DNA of 64,000 bases from Kingdonia uniflora (lineage: Eukaryota; Streptophyta; Magnoliopsida; Ranunculales; Circaeasteraceae), in assembly GCA_014058105.1 (NCBI GenBank), contig JACGCM010000012.1:1116001-1180000 (forward strand), in the 5' to 3' direction. The notes beneath the pieces are model-generated. The model ran no database searches, was not told the origin of the DNA, and saw only the letters and a list, made by a program, of their open reading frames with translations. Positions 10,773-21,971 of the stretch are shown in pieces (positions within the stretch are counted from its first letter, which is position 1; every line of letters starts with the position of its first letter). Both the position numbers and the translations under genes were made by a program.

Positions 10773-13700
10773 ATGTCTGATGATGAAATTTATGAGATAT
10801 TTCACCTAATAATTGAGTATGGTGGGGAGTGGGATGAACCATCTAAGAGTGGGTACGGAGTGAGTCAATACAAGGGTGGTAGTTGTTTTGCCTTAACTGT
10901 GTCTGTAAACATTAGTTTTGGTGGAACTGTTGAGGTTAATTGCTATAGGGATAGACGATAAGCATGGTCTAGATAATAATGTTCTTATGAGAGGGGGTGT
11001 GATTGGGTTGTTACTTAGTATAGACGGTATTTTGCATGCCGTTAGTAATGATTTAGAAGTTAAGTTGATGTTTAGGCACATTAAGGAAAACCTAATTCTT
11101 GGGTATTATAGAGTTTTCATAGAAACAGAGGAAACACCTAAAATAGTGCCAATCCCTGTTGAAGAATCACCATTATAGTTAGGATATGATAAACCAAAAA
11201 TTAAGAAAAAAAAGTCTACCAGATGTTTAGAGAAGACAAGTAGACCATTAAAAATGCCTACTTCTAAGACTTTTAATGCAGAATCCTTAAAGAGAAAAGT
11301 AAAAACCAAATTACAAAAACCTAAGATGAAGAATGTTAGGGCTGATTACCTTTTTGAGGAAGAGCTTGATGATTTAACCAAAGACTATGCCAGTGAAGAA
11401 GAATTAAAAATTAAGGAGGAAGATGTAGATAATGTTGATGAGGAAGTTGTAAGATGGACAAGAGAGGAGCTTATGAGGCAGTTTGAGAATAATGAGTTTG
11501 ATGACTTAACTAATGACTCATTATTTGACAATGTGGATGCTGAAGAAGACTATCATAGTAACCATACATCACAGGATGGCGATGATGTTCCTACAATGGA
11601 TCACATAGAAAATCATGAAGGTTTTGGTGATAATAGAAATTTTGTGATAGCTTCTTCAAACTTGTATGAGAAAGAAGATCATGAAGATGAGGAACCCTTT
11701 ATACCACATCAAACACCAGAGTCTATGTTGACAATTGGGATGGAGTGGCCAAATATATCTGAGTGTAGGTCATTTATGAGGAATTTTGCAATTACTCAGA
11801 GGTTCACATTTAGACAGAAGAAGAATGAAAGTAAGAGGATTAGATATGTGTGTAAAGAGAGACCAAGTTGTTCTTGGTGGGTGTTCATAACAAGGTTAAA
11901 TGATGGCCACACCATGACACTTAAAAATGGTCATTTTATACATGAGTGTAGTGGTAAGAATGACACATTGAACAGAAATGCAAATGCTATTTGGGTTGTA
12001 AAGGAGATTGAGAATCTAATCAGAGATTCAAGTACAACAAAGTCAATGTAGATATTTGATATTGTGTATAGAAGATTTAGAGTAAGAGTTTCATATTACA
12101 CTGCATGGAATGCAAGGAACATGGTGATGGAGAAGATAGTGGGGTCATATGATAAATGTTATGTTTTATGTCCAGAACTATGTGTTGAGATTCAAAAATC
12201 AAACCCTGGTAGTATTGTTACTTGTAGTAGGGAAGATGGTAATCTTAAGTTTACAAACATGTGTATTAGTTTTAAGGCAGCTTTAGATGGGTTCAACAAG
12301 GGTTGTAGGCCAATTCTTGGTCTAGATGGATGTTTCTTGAAAGGCAAGTATGGAGGCCAATGTTTGAGCATCATATCTCTTGATGCAAACAATGGTTTTT
12401 TTTCCCTATAACAGTGTTTATTTGTAGAAGTGAGTGTCAAGCTACATGGATGAAGTTCTTAACTTTGGTGCAAGGCCAGCTCACCTTACACCCATCTAAA
12501 TTGACAATCATATCTGATAGACAAAAGGGTCTTGTTGAGGTAGTTTCACAAGTGTTCCCTCATTCCAATCATAGATTTTGTTTTAGGCACATGTACAAAA
12601 ACTTCAAGCAACTGTACAGAGGTACTTATTTGATGACATTGGCTTGGAATGCATAAAAGGCATACAAAAAAACTGTAATTAAAGAAAATTTGGACAAGTT
12701 AGGAGTTGCAGAACCTAATGCAAAGACATGGTTAGAAAGGGAGCCATATGAATCTTGGTGTAGGTCTTACTTTGATGCTTCTACAAAGTGTGAGCATGTG
12801 ACCAATAATTTCTCAGAATCATTTAACAATTGGATTGTTAAGATTAGAGATAAGCCTTTAAACAAGATGGTAGAAAGGCTAAATTTGATGCAAATGACAC
12901 TCATGTATGAAAGGAAATTGAAGGCAAGAGAGTGAATCAGAATGGATTGGTACCTAGAGCAGTAAAGAGGATTGAGTTGTTGAAAACATACAGTTACCAT
13001 TACAAGTTAGAGGGATCTGAAAAGGATCAGTGGCTGGTCCTTAATGACAGTGGCACAAGGTGGATATTGAACTTGGAAGAACACACATGCACTTGCCATG
13101 TTTGACAGATCACTGGATTGTCTTGTGTACATGCAGTGAAAGTGATTGATCAACTGAAATATGAGTGGGTTGGGTAAGTACTATCTTTTTTAGTTAATAT
13201 GTCATAATTATAATTTTATTATGCCTTTTACTATTTCACAACTCCAACTTTATCATGGCATATGTACAAATATTATAGTCATTATCATAGGGTGGCAGCC
13301 TATGTAGCAGCATACAACCAAGCTGTAAATCTAATTGCAGACTCATCAGAGTGGGGAGAAATATGTTACTTTTTCCCTTAGATTACTGAATTATTGATTT
13401 CTCTTGATTTTTATAGTATACATTTACTCTTATGAAACAGCCTACAAGAGAGATCAGACCACCACCATTGTTGAGACCAGCAGGGAGACCTAGAACACTA
13501 AGGAGAAGAGAGGCAGATGAGGTAAATGGTGTGGTGAGACAACCAAGAAGATGCAGTAAGTGTCAAGCATTTGGGCACAACAACAGAACTTGTAAAGGTC
13601 TACCTGCAGAAAAGCCAAGCATGGGGAGAGGAGGAGCAAAGGCATACAGATTAGACACTGAATTTAGGACACCTTCAACAAGGGGGAGAGGGAGAGGGAG

Positions 13701-13992
13701 AGGGAGAGGGAGAGCAGAAGAACCATTACAGCCACCTCAACCTTCAACTCCTATTTTAACTCAACCATCACAACAATCTCAGCCATCATAGTCATTTCAA
13801 CCATCTCATTCAACTGGTCAGCATTTTAGAGCACCTAGGCAAGATCCTAATAATAGAGGAGAATATGGTGGATACAGAGCCACTCAGACATCCAGAGGGT
13901 TGGCACATTGGTCTGGCGCTTCAGGGCAAGGAAAACCATCTAATAGAGTGACTAACAAAGCTGCACCAGTTAGGCCCCCTTGGAGAATTTGA
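10773..13992 (+). pseudogene. mudrA-like MULE transposase, degraded
   Basis: Transposase of the MuDR superfamily, which cuts and joins the element ends through a DDE catalytic domain. The N-terminal piece (MSDDEIYEIFHLIIEYGG) is followed by an acidic linker. A DNA-binding region comes next (11740-11960; Trp-Pro, CKERPSCSWWVF and H/C pairs). The DDE region follows (12290-12940) with GLDGCFLKGKYGG, TIISDRQKGL, HRFCFRHMYKNF and NNFSESFNNWI. A SWIM-type knuckle (CTCHV...GLSCVHAV, 13088-13138) and a CCHC knuckle (CSKCQAFGHNNRTCKG, 13553-13600) end it, with RG repeats. Introns are suggested by tgg|GTAAGT at 13174 and acceptors near 13278 and 13440. It has frameshifts near 10930, 12400 and 12935, and in-frame stops at 11176, 12049, 12654, 13104 and 13789. 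Most stops are one transition from Gln or Trp. Confidence 0.88.
13680..13720 (+). repeat. (GGGAGA)n microsatellite coding for Arg-Gly repeats
   Basis: Repeated gggaga units encode an RG-rich tail after the CCHC knuckle of the transposase gene, a common feature of mudrA C-termini. Confidence 0.8.
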
Positions 13993-14125
13993 TAATTGGG
14001 TTTTTGTAAGACAATTTGAGTTTAACAATGGTGATGTTTAACTGTTATTTGTAAGACAATTTGCTATGTGCTTTCTTGTTTGGGTAAATATAACTTTTCA
14101 GATGTTTAACTGTCATTTTATATCA

Positions 14126-14661
14126 TTACATTTTCTCCTTCTTCTCCACTTTCACTTTTATAGCAAATTGAGTTACAAATTCATCTAAAGACATTTCCAC
14201 TGTCATTTTCACATTCTTTACAGATTGTTCTCTTATTGCACCAGTTAACCAAATAAAATTGTTACAGATTGGATCTTCACATTTCATAAACTTTTGTCCA
14301 AATGATTGTTGTGTCTTAGAAGTAAACATTTTCATAAGGTGATTGCACCCATGCGTAGTGCAGGGAAATCTAACCCAAGGACAGTCTCTCACCCAATGGT
14401 TACTTTGGCCACACCCAAAACAGCCATTTGAACTTGATGAACCTCCTTCTGCTCCCTTGGCTTGATTAACAACATCTGATAACCATTGAAAGGATCCACA
14501 AATTAAGTGTTGGCACTTTAAGAACTTCCTTTCATAGTTATTTTCAGTGAAAGATATCATCAGCTTCATGATGCCATTGCACTAGCTTTCTTGCATTTTG
14601 TGTAAACCCAAGGACATTTCGATGCAATGTGACCCTCAAGATTGCACATTTGACAAACAAC
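14126..14661 (-). pseudogene. mudrB-position gene: tandem GRF zinc fingers with CCHC knuckles
   Basis: A minus-strand gene convergent with the transposase. The exon begins at 14661 after a catag acceptor. It codes for a CCHC knuckle (CQMCNLEGHIASKCPW) and then shifts frame by about one base near 14570. It continues as a GRF-like zinc finger (RKFLKCQHLICGSFQWL), a second CCHC knuckle (CFGCGQSNHWVRDC) and a second GRF-like finger (TTHGC ... FGQKFMKCEDPICNNFIWL), and stops at 14126. GRF fingers bind nucleic acid. The position mirrors mudrB of maize MuDR, but mudrB itself is not a GRF protein, so homology to mudrB is not claimed. Upstream exons, if any, lie between 14670 and the right terminal repeat. 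Confidence 0.7.
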
Positions 14662-15110
14662 CTATGAAAATTTCAAGAAAACCAATGTTTCAATTTTAGT
14701 TTTTAGACCCCCTATGTCTTAAATAATTAGCTTTTAGACCCTATTTTGAGTAGATGCGAAACAAACTTTTGACCTTAGATTATGTGTCAGCTTCATGTTT
14801 TTCACCACCCATTTTGAGTTCTGAAGATGAAGTTACTTTCTAAAGAAGAAAATAAAGTAGTTAATGTGAGAGAGGAGAGGAAGATGAAGATGAAGATGAA
14901 GATGAAGTTCTGGGTTGGTTTTATAGCCGTAACTCGGGTTGCAACGGTCGGATTTATCGTAGCCTATGTGGATCTGGTTTTACAGCGTGTCATTACGATA
15001 TAATCCTACGTGGGACTCTTAATTACAGCGTGACATTAAGATTAAATCATCCGTGGCAGAGCTAGGGGTATTTATGGTAGTTCATATTATTTTTATCTCG
15101 GAGAGCGACT
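14662..15110. other. Right non-coding part of the MULE
   Basis: Contains the acceptor side of an intron of the minus-strand gene and a (gaagat)n microsatellite at about 14878-14911. No other coding sequence seen. It may hold the promoter of the minus-strand gene. Confidence 0.5.
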
Positions 15111-15197
15111 TCCGGGCTGTTTTAGGGTCAAAAACCTAAAAATGGCAATCATAGGGGGTTAGTGCAATTCGTGGTCATTATTTTGGGTCTAAAAGTT
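15111..15197 (-). repeat. Right terminal inverted repeat of the MULE
   Basis: Inverted match to 9630-9722. The outermost 15 bp are less well conserved than the core. Confidence 0.85.
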
Positions 15198-15449
15198 AAT
15201 TAACCCAAAGAATAATTAGATACATCAAGCCTCCATATATATATATATTAGGGACAACTATTTATATTTACAAATATATATGAAAAAATTACATACTAGA
15301 GAATGTATAGTGGTAAGAATCTAATGTACATGTAGCCGACAAATCAAAACTAAGATCCGGCAGAAAGAAAGGCTATAGGTGTAGTGCTCATGTCTGAAGC
15401 AGTGTAGTTTACAGCTCTCTTTGCCCTCTAGGTACATGTGTAGCCCTCG

Positions 15450-16500
15450 GCTAGCTCCCTCCACCTGCCAATCTGTCTCAGTTCAGGTATACATCTCCAT
15501 GGTGGTTTCTAAATATGATCAAACTCCTTTGTGCATTCAGGAAATCAGTCATAATAATTTCAAGCTTTTCAAATCGCAAGTCTTTAGCTGATTTCTTTCC
15601 ATGGTAGATTCTCCCACTTTATGATAACTGCGAGTAAGGCCATTAAAGGTGAGAATGGTTATACCATTCTGCAATCTAATGATTCCCCTATAAGCTGCTC
15701 TATTACCAGCTGGTTACCCTCGCAGTTTAATATAATATGAAGGTTTGTTGATGGAGACCAAGATACCCACCGATATTTCCAGGTGTTTGGGGTCTTCTGA
15801 AATACGCCAACTAACAAGAGTGTCTCTCATTCTCCGAGTATTATGGAACTTAGAAAAGAAGCTTGACACTTACATGAGACTTCAAATTGAACCTGCTTTC
15901 ATTTTGAAAGAATCTTTTGTTCCTTTTAGACCAAATGTCGTATACTATAGCAGGTAAGATAATCTTGAGATATTTGAGTTCTCTGGAAGGTGGTGATTGC
16001 TTAAGACCCAAATAATGTCAGCATTCTTTCCTAGAGGGTTGTGAGAATTATTAGAGGATGAAAGAACGGAGCTCTATATTATATTAGAGGAAGTTCATAG
16101 GAAGAAGCAATGATCTCTATTCTCTTCTTCTGCATCACATAGTTGGCAGTGGGCTCTTTCAAGTTGTTTATAACTTGATATCTAAACCAAGAAAATCATG
16201 TTTTAAGTCTATTCTATGTGTGAACCAATATATGAAGGAGTGTGTAGGAATGACATCTTGGTCCCAAGCAGTAAAGCCCAACCTAGAAAGATTTTAGAAT
16301 TTCAAAGAGCATCCCATGCTAATTCTGTTGTAAGCAAATCATGAGAAGAGAGCTTCCAAATAATTCTGCCTTCGCCCGCTGGAGGAGAGCTTGATAAGAA
16401 ATCACCCAAATAATCTAACTCAATTATTCTAAAGAAGATACCTTTGAACATGTGGACTAACCTTAGGCATGTCAGTGTATTTTCTTTATGAGGATTCAAT
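15450..16500 (-). pseudogene. LINE-type fragment: RT zinc-binding domain plus RNase H
   Basis: Decayed C-terminal part of a plant non-LTR retrotransposon polyprotein. Reading leftward from 16499, the segment SSHDLLTTELAWDAL, then a Trp/Pro/His-rich stretch (PRCHSYTLLHILVHT) and CQLCDAEEENRDHCFF (about 16150-16100), form the zf-RVT domain. After several stops, GNRAAYRGIIRLQNG, FNGLTRSY and KDLRFEKLEII (about 15720-15540) fit the RNase H fold of the RVT_3 type, with its Gly-rich start and LEIxxDS-like strand. No intact frame remains. It lies in the expanded intron of the ABHD17-like pseudogene, opposite in strand to that gene. I did not find the upstream reverse transcriptase or endonuclease. 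Confidence 0.75.
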
Positions 16501-17508
16501 TTGTGTGAAACTTAGTATCAGTAATGTGTCTGTGTCTTTTGTGGCATTAGCTTTAGGGCAATAGACTGGAATACATGTAACCTTTGAAAATCTTAGAGTT
16601 TTGCCCTAATATAAACAATCAAATCTTATACTCTAATGGAAGAGCTAAAACATTGTTGAATAAACTCATCAGTGTTATATATGTTGAAACTTGTGAGACA
16701 CTGAAGTTTCTGTCCTCGTATTCTCGTGAAACATATGAAGAAATGCGTCATTAGATGCCACCATTTTTAACAATGAACAGAATTCTATGAAACTAGGGAG
16801 TTTGCTATGTACAAGGATGTTTTCTAGTATCAGTATGATGTGTTCATTTATGCTGAATTTCATTTGGGCGAAAATTTGATATAGCTGTTGGCAACTTATA
16901 TATCACTGGGTTGATAATAGAATGCTTAGCAACTATTTGTACTCGCCCTTTCTCTAATGCTTTTGAGTCCCCCTCTAATTCTGTTGGGTTCCGCTGTTGC
17001 TGGTCCTGAGACGGCACCCTGGGGCATCAGGTCTTCTCTAGTCACGCAACATACTAGAATCTGACATTCTCAATAGATTAACATATTTCCGCTAGGATAT
17101 ATACACGGGTAAAAACAGTTGATATTGTTCTATTTGGGGTACACTTGCATTGTTACAAGGGATCAGTGCTCTTGTGGTGGAGCCCCCAAGGTAGTATGAA
17201 CTTTGTGGTTTAGGGTTTTGGGGAAAGACCTGCTTTACCTTCTGGAGATAAGAGTTAGACTTCAGTGAAACTTATTTTCTGTGCAGTTTCGTAAGTAAAA
17301 TCCTTGTATTGTCTGTCAATCTTTCAGTTTGCTGTTGTAATCACAATCTTTCAGTTTGCGGTTGTAATCATGCTTGGTTGATTTGATCATTCCGGTCTAT
17401 TCTGCTACACATGAAAAATTAGTGATTATATATAGTCATGCTCAAAGAATTTTATATTTTGGTAGTTCAGTATTCAAAAATCTAAAGTTCTTTCACATCA
17501 CTATGCAG
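16501..17508. other. Intron sequence, possibly more LINE remnant
   Basis: No domain recognised. It precedes the acceptor at 17507-17508 used by the last ABHD17-like exon. Confidence 0.45.
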
Positions 17509-17704
17509 GGAACCTCTAATGAAGTCGTCATCTGTCCTCATGGTAAACAACTTTGGGAACTTTGCAGAGAGAGTATGAACCTCTATGGCTTAAAGGAGGG
17601 AACCACTGCGCTTGGAGCTATATCCAGAGTACATCGAGCACCTTCAAAAGCACCTTATGGCTCAATGTTGTCCATTTAGCAACGTGCAATCTTGGAGCAG
17701 ATGA
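17509..17704 (+). pseudogene. ABHD17-like pseudogene, last exon
   Basis: After a tatgcag acceptor the sequence reads GTSNEVVICPHGKQLWELC, then YEPLWLKGGNHC in a second frame, then LELYPEYIEHLQKHL in a third, and stops at 17702-17704. This is the C-terminal part of the ABHD17-type hydrolase, including the catalytic-histidine region (GGNHC). It joins in sense to the exon ending at 8842: that exon ends VLIID and this one begins GT, where the family has VLVIHGT. Two frameshifts within 200 bp confirm decay. The intron between the two pieces is about 8.7 kb. Confidence 0.88.
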
Positions 17705-18819
17705 ATGTGGACAATCAGATATCAAACCTGATGACTGAGCCTGAGTTATATCTTAAAATCAAGACTATGAAATCGTTGACGGTAAAAAAGTTGTTAAATC
17801 AACTTAAAGTGAGCCGTTCATCCTATTAGTATGGCGCATGGCTATTGGTGTGGCCTTGGTGATTTCCTGGAAAGCATTTATGAAGTCTTGAAACAATTTT
17901 CATCTCCAACCCCTTTATGTTCCTGTCACTAGGGCATCCCCCCACTTATAATTAGTAACTCTGTATCTAGTCTTGTATATGATTTGTACCCCCACAAGTA
18001 CAACTTGGGCCACTTGTACACGTTGAGATAACAAGATAGATTGCTCTCTCTACACTGCAGCTTTTGCTCGAGTTCAAATGAGGTCCATACTCCATACGCG
18101 AGTCTTCTTTTTCTCTCTTAAAGTGTTGAAAAAAGAGAGACAAAATGACCATAAAAAGTCTATCCTCTGACATTCTTCTTTTGTGCTGCTTCGCGTTATC
18201 TTCTTCTACACTTTCCCTTTGCTGGCAACTTGTACTTTTGCCCCGGAGGAGCAGGTCACAACACCCTAACCCAAGTAAAATGCCTCAACATTAACCAACC
18301 TTGATTTTTACACAACACTTAGGTGAGATGGGTGAAAACCTACGCACTTAAATATATTTTTAGATTTAAACTAATCATAAAAAATCACATTGTGACATGA
18401 GAGAGGAGAGGAGAGAGAAAAAGGACGGAGCAAAACATAATAATGCAGCCTTTGGTAAAATAAATAAATAAATAAATGCATAGCGACCAGTTAAAACTTG
18501 CGACCTGTCTTAATTTGAGCGTCTATTTTGCCGCATAGTTCTTGAAAAAAAATAAAAATCACCTTGCTGGTGTCTGAATCGATCTGTAGAATGGGTTTTG
18601 TTGATGCTTTGGGTGCCATCTTAGCAAGAAGACTACTGTTAGATGGTCTGTTTGAGAAAAAGATGACTTATTGCCACCTAAGCAAGTCACCCTACTATGG
18701 ATGCTCTAAAAAGAATGAAAAACTACAATATTTGTAATATATTTTAAGAACGAGAGCAGAAACAAGGATTCCAGATAATCGGTGTAATGATGTATTGAGA
18801 CTATAGATAGATAGTCCAA
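17705..18819. other. Downstream of the pseudogene, no supported gene
   Basis: Holds the likely former 3' UTR. It also holds a (ag)-rich stretch at about 18399-18420 and a (aaat)n microsatellite at about 18460-18478. A common plant-repeat-like end (gcaccctactatggatgc-like sequence near 18690) is also present, but I could not delimit an element. Confidence 0.45.
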
Positions 18820-18913
18820 CTGGGCAAATCAAGCCTTGCATCTCAAAATATAGGATCTTGGGGCTCCTCTTCTCATTGTTAATTGGTTTTAAGTTGGACC
18901 CTCCAGTTCTAAT
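18820..18913 (+). repeat. Left arm of a 1.3-kb inverted-repeat structure
   Basis: About 95 bp beginning tgggcaaatcaagccttgc and ending ccagttct. Its reverse complement recurs at 20053-20151. Between the arms lie about 1.14 kb that hold a diverged direct duplication. It may be a foldback element or two oppositely oriented copies of one repeat. Confidence 0.7.
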
Positions 18914-19604
18914 AATTTGAGTATCATACACTTAATGGTTCCATTATCCCTATTTTTTTGCGTAAAAACCAGTAGGATGATGTGAACGTAAGTTGCAATT
19001 TGCACGAGTTAGTACTTAATAATGTTTAATGTAGCCTATGAATTTGAAGTTGGTAACACTTAAATGTCGAGTCTAGTTTTTATATTAGATTTGTAGTCGA
19101 GTTTTCAACACCAGAGGTAGTCTTTTGTTTAGCCAAACCTAGACGTAATCCGTGACAGAAGAATTATAATTATCGAATTAATACTTACAAGTTTTAGTTA
19201 ACTAAAAGTTAATCCATGTCTTATGCTAATCCTAATCCTCAAACTTAGGGTCCTAGAGGCGACAAATGGCCGGCGTTGTTTGTCATTTCTTACGATTAAT
19301 TGCCAGCTTAAGCAACTTTTAATTTTCTTAATCCGGATCTTATACATAGAATCTCGCTTCATTATACTTTAAAACAAGTTGTTGAATCTGATGGGTTTTT
19401 ATTATTTTGTCTCAGTCATCGTAAGCATAGATTAATTTTCTTGTTTTCATTGTTAATGTTTATGAAAAAGATTGAAGTAATGATCAAGACTAATTTTTTT
19501 TTTCTTAGCGTCCAACTCGGATGAAAGTAAAACCATCATACTAATATATCGCCAAGAGATCGACCGGCTTAGGTGAAGACTGTCAATAATATAGCTGGTT
19601 TTTG

Positions 19605-19700
19605 TCAAGCGGGCGGTCAAGTTCAGATATTTTTTTCTTTTCAAACACGCTTCGACAAAAGCGTCTCTTTCGAACTTTCTGAGCAACTTGACTTGTGAGG
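19605..19700 (+). repeat. First copy of a diverged direct repeat
   Basis: Shares cacgcttcgacaaaag, a T-run before it and gcaacttgact after it with 19935-20030. Confidence 0.65.
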
Positions 19701-19934
19701 GAACATTTCCTAAAGTAGCTTGGCTGTTTACGATTTACGTCTTGAGATTACTAGGAACAAACTTCTGTCATGTAATTGAGATGCACGAAAACTTTGTCGA
19801 CGATTTCTTTGATATGGCGATAACGACTTGCTTGGATGAAAGTAGTGCACATTATTTTCACAAAATATAACAACTTCACGCCAAATACAGTTTTCATGAA
19901 GACTCGGTCTATCTCAACGTCTTATCTGGTTTCC

Positions 19935-20030
19935 ACCATATGGACGAGGAAGATCGATATTTTTTTTGTGTCCACGCTTCGACAAAAGAGTCATTTCTAG
20001 CCTTCAACGCAACTTGACTCGTATATGTCC
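19935..20030 (+). repeat. Second copy of the diverged direct repeat
   Basis: See 19605-19700. The two copies lie about 330 bp apart inside the inverted-repeat arms. Confidence 0.65.
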
Positions 20031-20052
20031 GAAATTACTGGGGACTCGAGGA

Positions 20053-20151
20053 TGGTTAGAACTGGAGGTTCCAGCTCAAAACCAATTGGGTTGAGAAGAG
20101 TAGCTTCGGTATCTTATATTTATTTTGAGGTGCAAGACTTGATTTGCCCAG
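20053..20151 (-). repeat. Right arm of the inverted-repeat structure
   Basis: Reverse-complement partner of 18820-18913, with the shared blocks gttagaactggag, aaaaccaattg and gatttgcccag. Confidence 0.7.
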
Positions 20152-20336
20152 TATAAAACTATACTACCATGACAAAATTAAACACATAAACATTTTTAAA
20201 GAGGTATCGACATAAAACTAAATACAAACCCTAATTATATAATTGCAAAATGTTAATTCTACAATGATTTCTAGTCTCCTTTCTTAATTCACAAACCTAC
20301 AACTTGAGAATATTTCGATGATTCCGATGATGAGGA

Positions 20337-21880
20337 CTATGTAATATTCGAAACAACGACTTGCCACACCTTGATCGCCCCGTCAAGACTTCCACTACAA
20401 ACGGTAACGGTACTTGACGACGAAGCACTTTCCGATACCGCTACCAACGACTTCACGGCTCTCTCGTGTCCATCCAACACGGCCAAACAACAATACCGAC
20501 TATCTACGCCACGCTGCCAAATCCTCACTGTCCGATCCGCGGACCCGCTCATTAATAAATCGGAAACATTGACTAAACATAATATCGCCCTGGTGTGACC
20601 TCTTAAAGCACCGGTAACAACCATGTGGTGCGCGCTGTCTTCCCGCTCCCACACCAATATCGACCGGTCACATGCACCTGAAAATAATATTGTTCCGTCG
20701 GCATTTAATACGAGCGCATTAACGGCAGACTTATGTTTCTCTAGGGTCGCTATTACTCCATGTTGTTTTTCACCAAACGACTTACTCCAAACACGAATTA
20801 ACCTATCGGCCGATCCCGTGTAAATGGTCCCATCGGTTGAGACGGCAACAGCGTTAACCGCGTCTTCATGTACTTTTATGGACTCCAAACATACATGATC
20901 TTTCGTATGCCAAATTTTCATACATTTATCCCATGAAACCGAGTAAATAAATCCGTTCCTAACCGCGATATCAGATATGGTATCGGCATGTTCAATCCAT
21001 AATCGTTTCTTGTGACGTCTGACTCGCACATAATTTTTGGGCATCACGGAGCGACGCAACCGGTCTTTTAACGTTGGAAGCACTGAGACTAGCTGGTGCT
21101 GCTTTGTTACCATTATCTGCAATAATCATAAGAACACTATCGTTAAACCAAGCCGCTATGGTATATCGGACATCCGAAAACCGGAACATTGATGTATATG
21201 TGGGACGTTGGAAGTTTTTTGTTTTTCTTTTGGCACAAGTATAGGGAGAAATATCGGAGGGCGGACGGAAACCCCAAAGAAAACGTCGTTTGGGCTATAA
21301 TTTTCACGGCAATAAATAACATGGGACATTTTAAATGTGTTGTGACACTTTTATTTACCTGCCAGACTCGTATTTTGCAGTCCTGATGAGCGGTATAAAC
21401 CTTTTCGTTATAAAACGTAATGGCCTTAACTGATCCCGAACTGGAATCATTACCGTTGAAATGATCGACGTGACTATTATTCGTTAAATCATAGACGTTG
21501 ATTTCGCTCCCAGACGCAGCGTAGAGGAGTTCCTTGGAGATGGCTAGGCAACTAATATGGCGAGTTTGTGTTTGGGGTTTAAAACTTGTGACATGCTTAT
21601 GGGACACAAATATGTTTAGGGCTTCCGGTGATGACGATTTTTGTAGCGATGGGACGGACGGAAGCGTTTGTAACGAGAGGTTGCTTTCGAGACTACTGGA
21701 GCTGGTTTCTGTTGAAGATGAGTATGAGGTGGTCGTTGTGGATGAGGTGCTAACGGTTTCGGAATCGGTAGCACCGGAATGTTTTTGTAACGTATTTTTT
21801 GGTAGTGGTATTGTTACGTCGGTAGCGGTCGATGTACATGACGTTGACGAGCACGTCGCGAGCCACGACCGGACCGTCAT
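20337..21880 (-). CDS. JINGUBANG-like WD40 repeat protein, intact two-exon gene
   Basis: Exon 1 runs 21880 to 21359 and exon 2 runs 21116 to 20337, with donor cag|GTAAAT and acceptor attgcag|ata. The joined frame gives about 433 residues with no stop. A Ser/Thr-rich N-terminus of about 95 residues is followed by WD40 repeats: ISCLAISKELLYAASGS, VYTAHQDCKIRVWQ, IYSVSWDKCMKIW, IYTGSADRLIRVW, LFSGACDRSILVW, LLMSGSADRTVRIW, VCSGSLDGAIKVW. The conserved block LPTLKDRLRRSVMPKNYV...RRHKKRLWIEHADTIS and the LRGHT repeat are typical of plant JINGUBANG-like proteins, beta-propellers that act as protein-interaction scaffolds. JINGUBANG itself restrains pollen germination in Arabidopsis; this paralogue's role is unknown. 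It is the only clearly intact host gene here. The start is the first ATG after the TATA-like box. Confidence 0.93.
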
Positions 21881-21916
21881 GCCGAGAGAGAGTGTTTGTG
21901 ATAGTGTGGTATTTAA

Positions 21917-21926
21917 CTATTTATGG
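21917..21926 (-). promoter_or_regulatory. TATA-like box of the WD40 gene
   Basis: Minus-strand ccataaatag lies about 37 bp upstream of the ATG at 21880. That would leave a very short 5' UTR, so a further upstream start is also possible. Confidence 0.5.
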
Positions 21927-21963
21927 ATCTTGGTTCTTTGTTGGAGATAGGAAAGAGGTGGTG

Positions 21964-21971
21964 CCACGTGG
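21964..21971 (-). promoter_or_regulatory. Palindromic G-box (ccacgtgg) upstream of the WD40 gene
   Basis: A perfect CCACGTGG palindrome about 85 bp upstream of the start codon, a known binding core for plant bZIP and bHLH factors. Position and perfection suggest a role; function is inferred only. Confidence 0.5.

Larger units (their letters stand above)
9630..15197. mobile_element. MuDR-type (MULE) DNA transposon with two convergent genes
   Basis: Terminal inverted repeats of about 80-90 bp lie at 9630-9722 and 15111-15197. They share, in inverted orientation, the core cacgaattgcgctaaccccc and the tttttaggttt / accctaaaac stretch. Inside are a plus-strand mudrA-like transposase (10773-13992) and a minus-strand GRF/zinc-knuckle gene (14126-14661) pointing at each other, as in maize MuDR. 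The exact ends and the 9-11 bp target duplication expected for this superfamily could not be fixed, because the outermost bases of the repeats have diverged. The element sits in an intron of the ABHD17-like pseudogene. Confidence 0.88.

Noticed and set aside
15235..15252. (AT)n stretch next to the right MULE end as a target duplication
   Set aside because: No matching copy lies next to the left terminal repeat; it is an ordinary microsatellite.
20371..20823. Plus-strand open frames across the WD40 gene
   Set aside because: They are shadows of the minus-strand WD40 exons, which carry strong family motifs and valid splice sites.
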